Assembly: GCA_023386815.1 (NCBI GenBank)
Contig: JAEWIZ010000032.1
Location: forward strand, 1-64,000
DNA length: 64,000 bases
Reading direction: 5' to 3'
Origin: Bacillota bacterium
Lineage (GTDB): Bacteria; Bacillota; Clostridia; Lachnospirales; Lachnospiraceae
Shown one piece after another: positions 17,643 through 26,750 of this stretch. Numbering within the stretch: position 1 is the stretch's first letter; every line of letters begins with the position of its first letter. A program made the translations under genes and the position numbers. Below the pieces are notes generated by a model. The model was not told the DNA's origin. It made no database searches and worked only from the letters and a program-made list of their open reading frames with translations.

Positions 17643-19325
17643 ATTTTTAATCTATTAATTGGTGGAGCCGCCGGACAAGGAATAGAAACAATGGCAGCAG
17701 TATTACAAAAATTTTTAAAAGATTCTGGTTTCTATGTTTTTACAACCAGAGACTTTATGTCCAGGGTTAGGGGCGGTCATAATTTTACCCTGATTCGATT
17801 TGGTATTGAGCCAGTTCTTTCTCACAGTGATGTTCTGGATGGAATTATAGCTTTCGATGAAGCCAGCTTGATTCTCCATAGAGAAAAGCTGAAACCGGAG
17901 GGTTTTCTTCTGTGTGACAGCCAGTTTAAGACAGAGGATGATCGAGTGATATCTCTGGATATGCTTTCCTTGGCGAAACAACTTGGGAATGCTCGAACAA
18001 TTGGCAGTATAGCAACGGGAGTCATTCTAAAATTATTTAGTCTGAAGCTAGTCAATTTAGATGATACCTTAAAGAAACACATTAAAGAGCAGTATTTTGA
18101 AGAGAATAAAAATGCAATTCTTAAGGGCTATGAGCTAGTAGAGGAACGTTATTCACTACCTGATAATGAAATCAAGGAGCAAATCATGATATCAGGTAAT
18201 CAGGCCTTAGCATTAGGTGCGATTGCCGGAGGAGTACGCTTTTACAGTGCGTATCCGATGTCCCCTTCTACAACAATATTAGAATATCTATCATCCAAGT
18301 CAGTGGATGCCAATATTGTAGTTGAACAGGCAGAGGATGAGATTGCTGCAATTAATATGGCAATCGGGGCAGCTTTTGCAGGAGCACCGGCCATGACCGG
18401 AACCTCTGGCGGAGGTTTTTGTCTTAAGGTAGAGGCTTTGGGCTTATCTGGTATGGCTGAAATACCGCTGGTTGTTGCTGATATCCAAAGGCCTGGGCCT
18501 GCAACAGGACTTCCTACCAGAACAGAGCAAAGTGATCTTAAATTTGTAATATCAGCGTCACATGGGGAGTTCCCGAGGATGGTAATTGCGCTGCGTGATC
18601 ATAGAGATGCCTTTTATCAAACTGCAAGAGCTTTCTACCTGGCTAAGAAATATCAGATACCGGTTATTATATTAAGTGACCAATATCTGGCAGACTCCTA
18701 TGCATCTATTGAACCCTATGATATGGATAGAATAAAGTACATACAGGATATTTATAATACTACAGAACATAATCCAGAAGAAGGAGAATATCTTCGTTAT
18801 AAAATCACGGAGGATGGTATCTCACCTCTGTTAATTCCAGGTAAGTCTAAAAATTTCGTGACAGCTGATAGTGATGAACATACGGAAAGAGGCTGGATTA
18901 CAGAAGCAGCAGATGTCAGAAACCAAATGATGGATAAGCGTTTTAGAAAGCTGATTAAGCTAAAGGAGGAGCTGCAAGAACCGGAATTTATCGGTGAAGC
19001 TAACTTTGAAACCCTCTTCCTAGGCTGGGGATCTACCTACGGTCCAATTTCCGAGGCAGTGAAACGCTTGAATCAGGAGTCTCCAGAAACATATGCAGCC
19101 TTGCTTTTTGGGGATATCTATCCTTTGCCAGAGAATTTGTTGAAAGAAAAAGTAGCTCAGGCAAAGAAAGTTATTAATATAGAACAGAATGCTACTGGTC
19201 AATTAGCAGAGCTTATTCGCGAAAAGACGAGTGTTGTATGTGATGATAGCCTGTTAAAGTATGATGGTAGACAGATGTCAGTTGATGAAATTGTTAACTA
19301 TATTCGAAAGGGGGTAAGACCATGA
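17643..19325 (+). CDS. korA: 2-oxoacid:ferredoxin oxidoreductase, fused gamma-alpha subunit (apparent ATT start)
   Basis: Fused gamma/alpha subunit of a 2-oxoacid:acceptor oxidoreductase, which with KorB oxidatively decarboxylates a 2-oxoacid to acyl-CoA while reducing ferredoxin. The conserved N-terminal glycine loop LLIGGAAGQGIET is encoded at 17652-17690, upstream of the first ATG in this frame (17691). No ATG, GTG or TTG precedes it in frame, yet a GGAGGG box sits at 17631-17636, seven bases before an ATT at 17643 that would give I/M-F-N-LLIGG. I therefore place the start at ATT, giving 560 residues; a start at 17691 gives 544 and loses the loop. The gamma domain spans about 1-190; the alpha domain carries VEQAEDEIAAINMAIGAAF and GTSGGGF. 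It overlaps korB by 4 nt. Confidence 0.85.
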   Translation: MFNLLIGGAAGQGIETMAAVLQKFLKDSGFYVFTTRDFMSRVRGGHNFTLIRFGIEPVLSHSDVLDGIIAFDEASLILHREKLKPEGFLLCDSQFKTEDDRVISLDMLSLAKQLGNARTIGSIATGVILKLFSLKLVNLDDTLKKHIKEQYFEENKNAILKGYELVEERYSLPDNEIKEQIMISGNQALALGAIAGGVRFYSAYPMSPSTTILEYLSSKSVDANIVVEQAEDEIAAINMAIGAAFAGAPAMTGTSGGGFCLKVEALGLSGMAEIPLVVADIQRPGPATGLPTRTEQSDLKFVISASHGEFPRMVIALRDHRDAFYQTARAFYLAKKYQIPVIILSDQYLADSYASIEPYDMDRIKYIQDIYNTTEHNPEEGEYLRYKITEDGISPLLIPGKSKNFVTADSDEHTERGWITEAADVRNQMMDKRFRKLIKLKEELQEPEFIGEANFETLFLGWGSTYGPISEAVKRLNQESPETYAALLFGDIYPLPENLLKEKVAQAKKVINIEQNATGQLAELIREKTSVVCDDSLLKYDGRQMSVDEIVNYIRKGVRP

Positions 19326-20167
19326 ATAATTTTTCAACCCATGAAACAGCCTGGTGTCCGGGCTGCGGAAACTTTCAGATATTGGATAGCTTAAAAACGG
19401 CCTTAGAAGAGCTTGGTAAGGATCCGTATGAAGTTCTTATGGTTGCGGGCATTGGTCAGGCAGCAAAGCTGCCTCAATATATTAGTGCTAACTCTTTTTG
19501 CGGACTCCACGGAAGGTCTTTACCGGCAGCAGTTGCAGCCAAAATGGCGAATGAAAAACTAACGGTTATTGTAAATACTGGCGATGGAGATTCTTATGGT
19601 GAAGGCGGGAATCATTTTATACATAATATAAGAAGGAACGTTAACATAACACATTTTATCCATGATAATCAGATTTATGGTTTAACGAAGGGGCAGGCAT
19701 CACCTACCTCGATGGAAGGAATGGTTACGGATGTTCAAGTAAATGGAAATGCCAATACGCCTCTTAATCCAGTACTACTAGCCATTGCCTGCGGAGCTGG
19801 GTTTGTTGCCAGATCCTTTAGTGGACGTAAGGAACATCTCACCTCAGTGATGAAGCAGGCCATAGAATATAAGGGATATGCAATGGTTGATATATTCCAA
19901 CCCTGCGTCAGCTTTAACAAAATAAATACCTTTTCTTTTTACAACCAGCGTGTTTATGAGTTGGGCGCAGATTATGATCCCTCCAATAAGCTTGCTGCTA
20001 TGGAGAAGGCAATGGAATTTGGTGATCAGATTCCTATCGGCGTTCTATACAGAGAAGAGAAACCAGATTATCATCAAAAAAATCCAGTGTTAAAGGCTGG
20101 TGTGCCTTTGATCGATATCAATAAGAGTCCAGATCTATTAAAAGAAATCATGAAGGATTTTTACTAA
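19322..20167 (+). CDS. korB: 2-oxoacid:ferredoxin oxidoreductase beta subunit
   Basis: 281-residue thiamine-diphosphate-binding subunit. The TPP/Mg2+ motif begins GDGDSYGEGG (about residues 84-93) and continues to HDNQIYGLTKGQASPT. Four cysteines placed as in [4Fe-4S]-containing KorB proteins are visible: the WCPGCGN pair near residue 11, FCGLHGR near 60 and PCVSF near 195. With KorA it forms a two-gene enzyme acting in the cytoplasm with ferredoxin; the exact 2-oxoacid (2-oxoglutarate, pyruvate or a branched-chain acid) is not evident. The ATGA overlap with korA implies coupled translation. Downstream is a long hairpin element. Confidence 0.93.
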   Translation: MNNFSTHETAWCPGCGNFQILDSLKTALEELGKDPYEVLMVAGIGQAAKLPQYISANSFCGLHGRSLPAAVAAKMANEKLTVIVNTGDGDSYGEGGNHFIHNIRRNVNITHFIHDNQIYGLTKGQASPTSMEGMVTDVQVNGNANTPLNPVLLAIACGAGFVARSFSGRKEHLTSVMKQAIEYKGYAMVDIFQPCVSFNKINTFSFYNQRVYELGADYDPSNKLAAMEKAMEFGDQIPIGVLYREEKPDYHQKNPVLKAGVPLIDINKSPDLLKEIMKDFY

Positions 20168-20195
20168 TATGATTTGCTTAAAAAGCATATAAAAA

Positions 20196-20323
20196 GACTT
20201 AGAATATCCATCTATATTGGTTTACAGGCACTTCATGGATCTTAATTCTAGTAAGCATCTCAACAATGCTCAAGCTAGTAGGTTCATAAAGTGCCTGTTC
20301 TCCAATAGGGAATGTTCTAAGTC
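20196..20323. repeat. 128-nt self-complementary element between converging genes
   Basis: Nested inverted repeats pair almost end to end: GACTTAGAA (20196-20204) with TTCTAAGTC (20315-20323); TATTGG (20215-20220) with CCAATA (20302-20307); ACAGGCACTT (20224-20233) with AAGTGCCTGT (20289-20298); a 7-pair segment at 20235-20241/20281-20287; CTAG (20248-20251) with CTAG (20275-20278); and AGCAT/ATGCT closing a 7-nt loop at 20259-20265. On the minus strand the outer stem is followed by TTTTT, so it may serve as the fprA terminator, but it is far longer than a normal terminator. A structured RNA or a miniature inverted-repeat element is possible. Confidence 0.75.
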
Positions 20324-20361
20324 ATTTATTTATTTCTGGATTGGTACTTACATGCTTCTTA

Positions 20362-21570
20362 TTACTCTGATAAAGAAGCGCATATCGCATCAGCTAACTC
20401 GTTAAGTGTTTCTTCCTGATCAATCTTTAAGCTAGATTTAATATCTAACGGGGTTCCGACGATTTCCATACCCTTCATAGTACCTAAGAGCTCAGTAATA
20501 TTTTTAACAGCAGCAGAAGCCCAGGTATGATTACCGAGAACGGCTACCTTACGATCCTTTACGTTGAGTACAGCGAGTTCTCTTAATAAAGAATCCATTG
20601 GGAAGTATAAGTGCATATTATAGGTACAGGAACCGATTACAATATTACTATACTTAAAAATGTCAGAAATAATATAGGAAGGATGAGTTTTTGATATATC
20701 ATACATTCTCATATCCTTCACACCACGCTGCGATAGCTTCATAGCCAAAGCGTTCATTGCATTTTCTGTATTGCCATACATCGAGGCATATACAAGTACG
20801 ATACCCTTCTTTTCAGGAAGATAACGACTCCAGAGATTATATTTCTCCATGATATAAGAAACATCTTCATTACGCCATATAGGGCCATGTAACGAGCAAA
20901 TCATATTAATCGGAAGACCACTTAGCTTCTTGAAAGCTCCTTGAACCTGAGTACCATAACGGCCAACAATATTCGAGTAGTATCTTCTTGCCTCATCTAA
21001 AAATACATTATCATATTCAACCTCGTCCACAAACAGATTACCAGCCATTGCGCCGAAGGAGCCAAAGGCATCGGCTGAGAACAGAATCCCTTGGGAAATC
21101 TCATAGGTGAACATTACCTCAGGCCAATGTACCATAGGAGTAAGATAGAAGCGCAGCGTATGACTTCCAAGTTCTAGCTCACTACCATCCTTTACCTCTA
21201 AGTAATTAGAGGACATGTCCAAACTATAATATTGCTCCATAAATTGAAACGTCTTCTGATTCCCTATGATTTTGACATTAGGATAACGACGTGCTAATTC
21301 CTCGATATTAGCGCAGTGATCCGGCTCCATATGATTAATAACTAAATAATCAAGAGACCTATCACCCAGTAAATGAGTTATATTTTCCAGGTATAAGGCA
21401 CTAATTGAGGAATCCACAGTATCTATAATGGCAGTTTTATCATCTAATATTAGATATGAGTTATAAGCAACTCCATTCGGTAATGGAAACATGTTTTCAA
21501 AACGCTCAATACGTCTGTCATTCCCGCCAATCCAGAATATCTTAGGTGAAATTTCATAAACATTATGCAT
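20362..21570 (-). CDS. fprA: Flavodiiron protein (A-type flavoprotein)
   Basis: 402-residue flavodiiron protein that reduces O2 to water (or NO to N2O), protecting anaerobes. The N-terminal beta-lactamase-like domain carries the di-iron ligands: NHMEPDHC (H-x-E-x-D-H, about residues 79-86), MVHWPE (about 145), SADAFG (about 163) and CSLHGP (about 225). The C-terminal flavodoxin domain begins near 252 with VLVYASMYGNTENA, the FMN phosphate loop. The ATG at 21570 has GGAG 9 nt upstream; the in-frame TTG at 21576 is too close to that box. It is monocistronic with its own promoter (21611-21638). With the nearby rubrerythrin-like gene it forms an oxygen-defence neighbourhood. Confidence 0.93.
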   Translation of the reverse strand: MHNVYEISPKIFWIGGNDRRIERFENMFPLPNGVAYNSYLILDDKTAIIDTVDSSISALYLENITHLLGDRSLDYLVINHMEPDHCANIEELARRYPNVKIIGNQKTFQFMEQYYSLDMSSNYLEVKDGSELELGSHTLRFYLTPMVHWPEVMFTYEISQGILFSADAFGSFGAMAGNLFVDEVEYDNVFLDEARRYYSNIVGRYGTQVQGAFKKLSGLPINMICSLHGPIWRNEDVSYIMEKYNLWSRYLPEKKGIVLVYASMYGNTENAMNALAMKLSQRGVKDMRMYDISKTHPSYIISDIFKYSNIVIGSCTYNMHLYFPMDSLLRELAVLNVKDRKVAVLGNHTWASAAVKNITELLGTMKGMEIVGTPLDIKSSLKIDQEETLNELADAICASLSE

Positions 21571-21610
21571 TTGCAATATCTCCTATCTTTTGAGTTATCA
21601 TATATATATA

Positions 21611-21638
21611 ATAATACCATTTTAAAAAAAGTTGTAAA
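21611..21638 (-). promoter_or_regulatory. Predicted fprA promoter
   Basis: Minus-strand TTTACA (21633-21638) and TATTAT (21611-21616) with a 16-nt T/A-rich spacer, about 40 nt before the fprA start codon. Confidence 0.45.
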
Positions 21639-21703
21639 GATGTTAATTAACAATTGGAATCAGATTCCTGAGTTTTTTTTCATTATGGAGTCGGGGATTT
21701 CAT

Positions 21704-21738
21704 AAAAAAGAAGAGCTGCTTATAAAAGCAGCTCTTCA
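21704..21738 (-). terminator. Terminator of the opp operon
   Basis: Perfect 11-bp stem GAAGAGCTGCT/AGCAGCTCTTC with a 7-nt loop, followed on the minus strand by TTTTTT. It lies 27 nt after the oppA stop codon. Confidence 0.9.
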
Positions 21739-21764
21739 AATTTCATATTGTTATATATGATTAA

Positions 21765-23447
21765 TTATTCAGCAATGTCAGCATACATGAAGAACCAGTA
21801 GCCGTAAGGTGAATGCCAAGATCCAGTGATCTTCTCGCTCTGTAACCAGAAGTCGTTATAGTATGCGATTGGAAGGATACCTGCATCACTCATCAGGATG
21901 TCTTCTGCCTTATGAAGTGCTGCGGAACGCTTAACTGGGTCTGTGGTTGTCTGAGCTTCTGTAAATGCTGCATCAAACTCAGGGTTGTTATATTTTGCAT
22001 TGTTATTTCCGTTTGTGCTTACCATGATACCTAACATGTTGGAAGGATCACTGTAGTCACCAACCCAACCATCTCTGGAGGACTGATAGTCACCTGCGCG
22101 ACGCATAGGTGTGAAGCTAGACCATTCAACAACTTCTACGTTTACAGTAATACCGAGCTCAGCCCAAGCCTGCTGTAAATACTCAGCAACAACTTTGTGG
22201 TAACCGGAATCATTAATAGAATAAGTGAATGCAGGGAAGCCTTCTCCGTTAGGATAGCCAGCTTCAGCTAAAAGTTCTTTAGCCTGTGCAAGGTTTGCTT
22301 CAAAATTAGCGGTATCGATATAAGGTTTTCCGCCGTTTGCATTATCCATGAAGTTGCTGCCATCGGTATCTACCCAGCCTGGGCCCATGAAATTGGAAGC
22401 AGGGGTGTAAGTACCTTGCATTAAGGTATTAGCAACATAGTCACGATCGATAGCAAGGCTTAATGCCTTTCTAACAAGAGGGTTAGTAAATGGCTCTACA
22501 CCATTATTTAAATCTACATAGTAAGTTCCAATGATTGGCTCAACATGGAATTCTGGATTACCCTGAAGGCTAGGAATTTCCTCTGTAGGAACGTCTTTAA
22601 TCATTAAAATATCACCGGACTGATATGCACTGTAAGAAGCATTAGAATCTTCAATTAATGCAAATTTGATGCTGTCAAGCTTAACAGCGCCTGCATTCCA
22701 GTAGTTAGGATTCTTCTTCATAAGAATATAGGAACCTGGTACCCATTCAGCAACATAGAAAGAACCGTTTCCAATGTAAGTTTCTGCTGCTGTAGCCCAA
22801 GCATCACCATTTGCCTCAATGGTAGCCTGCTGTACAGGGCTAAGTGTAGCAAATGCTGCAAGGCTTGCAAAATAAGTACAAGGTGCAGATAACTCAACAA
22901 CAAAGGTATTGTCATCTGGAGCGGATACTGCTAACGCATCAATATTACCTCCGATAGCTTCGGTATATCCCTTTACACCGCTAAGAACTGTTTCCGCATA
23001 AGGAGCAGCAACATTAGGATCGCATACACGCTTCCAGCTATACACGAAATCTTTTGCGGTAAGTGGTGAACCATCAGACCATTTTAAACCTTCACGTAAA
23101 TGGAAAGTCCAAGTTAAACCATCTTCAGATGTCTCGTACGTTTCAGCAGCACCTGGAGCGATCTGGTTATTTTGATCAACAGTTAATAAGCATTCATGTG
23201 TGTACAGAAGCATATTACCAGCGTCAACAGCACTGTTTAATGCTGGGTCAATGGTCTCAGGATCTGGACCGATTTGCACTACTAATTGCTTTTCCGCTGC
23301 TGGTGTTTCTTCACCTGTTGCAGCTTCTTTAGTAGGTGTGTTAGTTGATCCGTTATCGGTGGTCTCTTTGGATGAGCAAGCAGCTAATCCAACAGTACTC
23401 ATAACGAATACAGTCGCAAGTAAAAGGGCAACTTTTCTTCTTTTCAT
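21765..23447 (-). CDS. oppA: Oligopeptide ABC transporter substrate-binding lipoprotein
   Basis: 560-residue extracellular binding protein of the SBP_bac_5 (OppA/DppA) family. The signal peptide (residues 1-23) ends in a lipobox GLAAC, so the mature protein is lipid-anchored at the cysteine, followed by a flexible T/E-rich linker to about 50. Family segments include TWTFHLREGLKWSDGSPLTAKDF near 110-132 and the RKALSLAIDRDYV hinge region near 325. AAGGAGG precedes the ATG. It is the last gene of oppBCDFA and is separated from oppF by an 80-nt gap containing a strong hairpin (23488-23516), which probably sets its level apart from the transporter genes. Peptide specificity is unknown. Confidence 0.93.
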   Translation of the reverse strand: MKRRKVALLLATVFVMSTVGLAACSSKETTDNGSTNTPTKEAATGEETPAAEKQLVVQIGPDPETIDPALNSAVDAGNMLLYTHECLLTVDQNNQIAPGAAETYETSEDGLTWTFHLREGLKWSDGSPLTAKDFVYSWKRVCDPNVAAPYAETVLSGVKGYTEAIGGNIDALAVSAPDDNTFVVELSAPCTYFASLAAFATLSPVQQATIEANGDAWATAAETYIGNGSFYVAEWVPGSYILMKKNPNYWNAGAVKLDSIKFALIEDSNASYSAYQSGDILMIKDVPTEEIPSLQGNPEFHVEPIIGTYYVDLNNGVEPFTNPLVRKALSLAIDRDYVANTLMQGTYTPASNFMGPGWVDTDGSNFMDNANGGKPYIDTANFEANLAQAKELLAEAGYPNGEGFPAFTYSINDSGYHKVVAEYLQQAWAELGITVNVEVVEWSSFTPMRRAGDYQSSRDGWVGDYSDPSNMLGIMVSTNGNNNAKYNNPEFDAAFTEAQTTTDPVKRSAALHKAEDILMSDAGILPIAYYNDFWLQSEKITGSWHSPYGYWFFMYADIAE

Positions 23448-23487
23448 AATCTTCCTCCTTTAATGAGTTTTTTAGAGTATATATATA

Positions 23488-23516
23488 AACAATTTGTATA
23501 AAATATACAAATTGTT
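23488..23516 (-). repeat. Intercistronic hairpin between oppF and oppA
   Basis: Perfect 13-bp inverted repeat AACAATTTGTATA/TATACAAATTGTT around a 3-nt loop, just 3' of the oppF stop. No U-run of normal length follows on the minus strand (TATATATA instead), so it is more likely an mRNA-stabilising or processing hairpin or a weak attenuator than a full terminator. Confidence 0.6.
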
Positions 23517-23527
23517 ATACATCAAGA

Positions 23528-24517
23528 TTAATTTAATTTTTCCAGGTGGTGACAAGCTACAAAATGACCTGGCTTTGCTTCTTTCCATTCCGGCTCCTGC
23601 TGTGCACATAGCTCAGATGCATAAGGGCAGCGTGTACGGAATCTGCAGCCGGACGGAGGATTAAGGGGACTTGGAACATCTCCCTTTAATACAATTCGTT
23701 GGTTGGAGCGTGCAGTAGTTGGATCAGCAACAGGAATTGCTGAAATAAGGCTTCTGGTATACGGGTGCATATTGTGGAAAGTCAATTCATAGCTGTCGGC
23801 CAATTCCACTAATTTACCAAGGTACATTACTCCAATTCGATTAGAGATATGCTTAACAACAGATAAGTCATGTGCAATAAACATATAAGTTAAACCGAAT
23901 TCAGCCTGTAAGTCTTCAAACATATTTACTACCTGTGCCTGAATAGAAACATCGAGGGCAGAGATAGGCTCATCACATACGATAAATTCAGGTTCTACAG
24001 CGAGGGCACGAGCAATACCAACTCTTTGACGCTGACCGCCGGAAAACTCATGGGGATAACGGTTTGCCTGCTCTGAGTTCAAACCAACTCTTTGCAAAAT
24101 GTTAATAATTTTATCATGTCTATCTTTTTTGCTATCAGCTAATTTATGAATATCAATAGCTTCGCCAACAATATCACCAACCGTCATACGAGGATCAAGG
24201 CTTGCATAAGGATCCTGGAAAACGATCTGCATTTTACGACGATATGGAAGCATATCAACAGCTATTTTTTTGTCATGATCATAGATAACTTTATCATCAT
24301 AAATAATACGTCCGCCTGATGGCTCATATAACCTTAAAAGACTTCTTCCGGTGGTTGTCTTTCCACAACCACTTTCACCAACGAGACCAAGGGTTTCACC
24401 CTTTTTAATATATAAAGATACATCATCAACTGCTTTTAAGTATTTTTTATTCTTACCAAACCCACCCAAGGGGAAATATTGCTTTAAATGCTCAATTTGT
24501 ATCAATTTATCACTCAT
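23528..24517 (-). CDS. oppF: Oligopeptide ABC transporter ATPase OppF
   Basis: 329-residue ATPase of the peptide importer. Walker A is GESGCGKTT near residues 45-53, the signature is FSGGQRQRVG near 158-167, Walker B VCDEP follows near 180, and the switch histidine lies in FIAHDLSVVKH. The C-terminal OppD/F extension with clustered cysteines (GCRFRTRCPYASELC) is present. It overlaps oppD by 4 nt (ATGA). It works as a heterodimer with OppD on the inner face of the OppBC channel. Confidence 0.94.
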   Translation of the reverse strand: MSDKLIQIEHLKQYFPLGGFGKNKKYLKAVDDVSLYIKKGETLGLVGESGCGKTTTGRSLLRLYEPSGGRIIYDDKVIYDHDKKIAVDMLPYRRKMQIVFQDPYASLDPRMTVGDIVGEAIDIHKLADSKKDRHDKIINILQRVGLNSEQANRYPHEFSGGQRQRVGIARALAVEPEFIVCDEPISALDVSIQAQVVNMFEDLQAEFGLTYMFIAHDLSVVKHISNRIGVMYLGKLVELADSYELTFHNMHPYTRSLISAIPVADPTTARSNQRIVLKGDVPSPLNPPSGCRFRTRCPYASELCAQQEPEWKEAKPGHFVACHHLEKLN

Positions 24518-25545
24518 TCCTTCGTACCTCCTTCTGATTCCATACGAGCGGTGTCCTTATTACCCTCTAGCTCGTTTTTCTGGTTCATCCAGCACTGTGC
24601 ATAATGAACATCAGTGATATTAGATACAGGGGGCATTTCTCTTAAGCAAATCTTCATACAATTACTACATCTAGGCGCAAAAGGGCATCCCTTTGGCGGA
24701 TTTAACATATCAATTGGTGTACCTTCAATCGGTACTAATCTTTCGTGCTCAGTTGCATCGATACGTGGAATGCTGGCAAGCAGACCCTTTGTATATTCAT
24801 GCTTTGGATGATAAAAGATATCATCTGTAGTTCCGTATTCAACGATTTTACCGGCATACATAACAGCAATACGATCGCACATGCTTGCTACAATGCCTAA
24901 GTCATGAGTAATCATAATAATTGCCATGCCTAATTTTTTCTTCAGATCCATCATTAAGTCAAGAATCTGAGCTTGAATAGTAACATCAAGTGCAGTAGTA
25001 GGCTCATCCGCAATTAAAAGCTTTGGCTCACAAGCCAGAGCCATAGCGATCATAACACGCTGACGCATACCACCGGATAACTCGTGTGGATACTGCTTTA
25101 AACGCTTCTCAGGCTCATTAATACCTACTAAGGTAAGTAAATCAACAGCTCTTGTATGAGCTTGTTTTTTATTTGAATCTGTGTGTAACAAAATTGCTTC
25201 CATGATCTGATTTCCAATTGTAAATACTGGATTTAAGCTTGTCATAGGGTCCTGGAAGATAATAGATATTTCGTTTCCACGGATTTTATTCATTTGTTTA
25301 TCATTCATTTCATGAACTTTATGTTCATTGAATTCTAATGTTCCGCCAATCAGTTTACCGGGATGTGCTGTTAATCCCATCAAACTATAGGCTGTTACTG
25401 ATTTACCGGAACCGCTTTCTCCAACGATACCAAGAACTTCTCCATCATTTAAGTGAAAGGAGACATCATTCAGGGCTTTAACTTCACCCGCAGGTGTAAA
25501 GAAAGAAAGCTTTTCATTTTTTATCTCAACTAAATATTTTCCCAT
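24514..25545 (-). CDS. oppD: Oligopeptide ABC transporter ATPase OppD
   Basis: 343-residue ATPase with Walker A GESGSGKS (about 40-47), signature LSGGMRQRV (about 160) and Walker B LLIADEPT (about 180), then the H-loop MITHDLG. The C-terminal cysteine-rich oligopeptide/dipeptide extension (GCPFAPRCSNCMKIC near 292-306) is complete and is followed by a longer, charged tail. The ATG is preceded by AAGGAAG and lies 16 nt after oppC. It pairs with OppF. Confidence 0.94.
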   Translation of the reverse strand: MGKYLVEIKNEKLSFFTPAGEVKALNDVSFHLNDGEVLGIVGESGSGKSVTAYSLMGLTAHPGKLIGGTLEFNEHKVHEMNDKQMNKIRGNEISIIFQDPMTSLNPVFTIGNQIMEAILLHTDSNKKQAHTRAVDLLTLVGINEPEKRLKQYPHELSGGMRQRVMIAMALACEPKLLIADEPTTALDVTIQAQILDLMMDLKKKLGMAIIMITHDLGIVASMCDRIAVMYAGKIVEYGTTDDIFYHPKHEYTKGLLASIPRIDATEHERLVPIEGTPIDMLNPPKGCPFAPRCSNCMKICLREMPPVSNITDVHYAQCWMNQKNELEGNKDTARMESEGGTKE

Positions 25546-25561
25546 TTTATCGCTTCCTTTC

Positions 25562-26608
25562 TTAGTGTTTCAATTTAGGGTCGAATGCATCACGCAATCC
25601 ATCGCCTAATAGATTAAAACTTAAAATAATCAAACTGATCAGTAATGCAGGAGCAAATAGCAAATATGGATAGGTGTTTAATCCGTTAATTGCACTACTT
25701 GCAAGGCTGCCAAGAGATGGCAAAGGTACTGCCACACCAAGTCCCAAGAAGCTTAAGAAGCTTTCTGTAAAGATAGAGGATGGGATTTGAAGAGTTGTTG
25801 TTACAATCAGTGTTCCGATACAGTTTGTGAGCAGATGTTTACGAATAATTCGTGCATTTGATGCACCTAATGCTCTAGCTGCTGTTACATATTCACTCTC
25901 TTTTAACATAAGAACCTGGCTACGAACCATACGTGCCATACCAACCCAATATAATAAAGCAAAAACAATAAAAATACTAATGAGATTGACACCTACCGTC
26001 TGAATCCATTTGAAAATGGGCATTTCGGCCAAAGTATTCAAAGGAGACTTAAGTGCAAAAGATAAAAGGACAATCAGTAATATATCGGGAATGGTATATA
26101 TAATATCTACGATTCTCATCATGACCAGATCCACTTTACCACCCAGGAAAGCAGAAACTGAACCGTATATTGATCCTATGACCAGAATAATTCCGGTTGC
26201 GATCAAACCAACGAGTAATGAAATACGACTACCCATCATAACACGGATGGCATAATCACGGCCTAATTTATCGGTACCAAGAATGTGAGGAAAAACATTT
26301 TCGCCGGCATCAATTCGTTCCAGCTCTTTCACGGAATGTGTTAAAGGTTTTAAATTTTCTGAACCCTTAATTTGTTGTTCATAGCTATAGGGATAAAACA
26401 TTGGTACAATGAAAGAAAATATCATGATAAGTATAATCACTACTAAACTTACCATTGCTACTTTATTTTTCTTTAAACGACGAAAACCATCTTTCCAAAA
26501 ACCAACGCTTTCGCGCATGGCAACTAGACTCTCTTTTTCTTCGTCGGTTGCTGGAAGAAAATCATCTGGATTCCATTTCCTTTGTAATGATATTGGATTA
26601 TTTTTCAT
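25562..26608 (-). CDS. oppC: Oligopeptide ABC transporter permease OppC
   Basis: 348-residue inner-membrane permease with an N-terminal cytoplasmic segment, one leading TM helix near 50-75, a long extracellular stretch, then the BPD_transp_1 domain. The coupling-helix EAA-type motif is seen in ALGASNARIIRKHLLTN. The start is uncertain: the ATG at 26608 has only a weak GGA 11 nt upstream, and an upstream in-frame TTG at 26659 has no ribosome site. A 142-nt gap separates it from oppB, longer than elsewhere in the operon. Confidence 0.9.
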   Translation of the reverse strand: MKNNPISLQRKWNPDDFLPATDEEKESLVAMRESVGFWKDGFRRLKKNKVAMVSLVVIILIMIFSFIVPMFYPYSYEQQIKGSENLKPLTHSVKELERIDAGENVFPHILGTDKLGRDYAIRVMMGSRISLLVGLIATGIILVIGSIYGSVSAFLGGKVDLVMMRIVDIIYTIPDILLIVLLSFALKSPLNTLAEMPIFKWIQTVGVNLISIFIVFALLYWVGMARMVRSQVLMLKESEYVTAARALGASNARIIRKHLLTNCIGTLIVTTTLQIPSSIFTESFLSFLGLGVAVPLPSLGSLASSAINGLNTYPYLLFAPALLISLIILSFNLLGDGLRDAFDPKLKH

Positions 26609-26750
26609 AATATATGTCCATGCATATTGCAAATATCTTTTGCAATACTGCTCAATCAAATGTTGTAAAACAAAGCAGTCTGCACTTATCCTTTCCTTAA
26701 TTTCTATCTACTTAATCATATATTCTTTGAGATTTATTGAGTTTTGATTA

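Noticed and set aside
20196..20323. Integron attC site or retron msr/msd
   Set aside because: The outer arms lack the GTTRRRY/RYYYAAC core of attC, and no integrase or reverse transcriptase gene is nearby.
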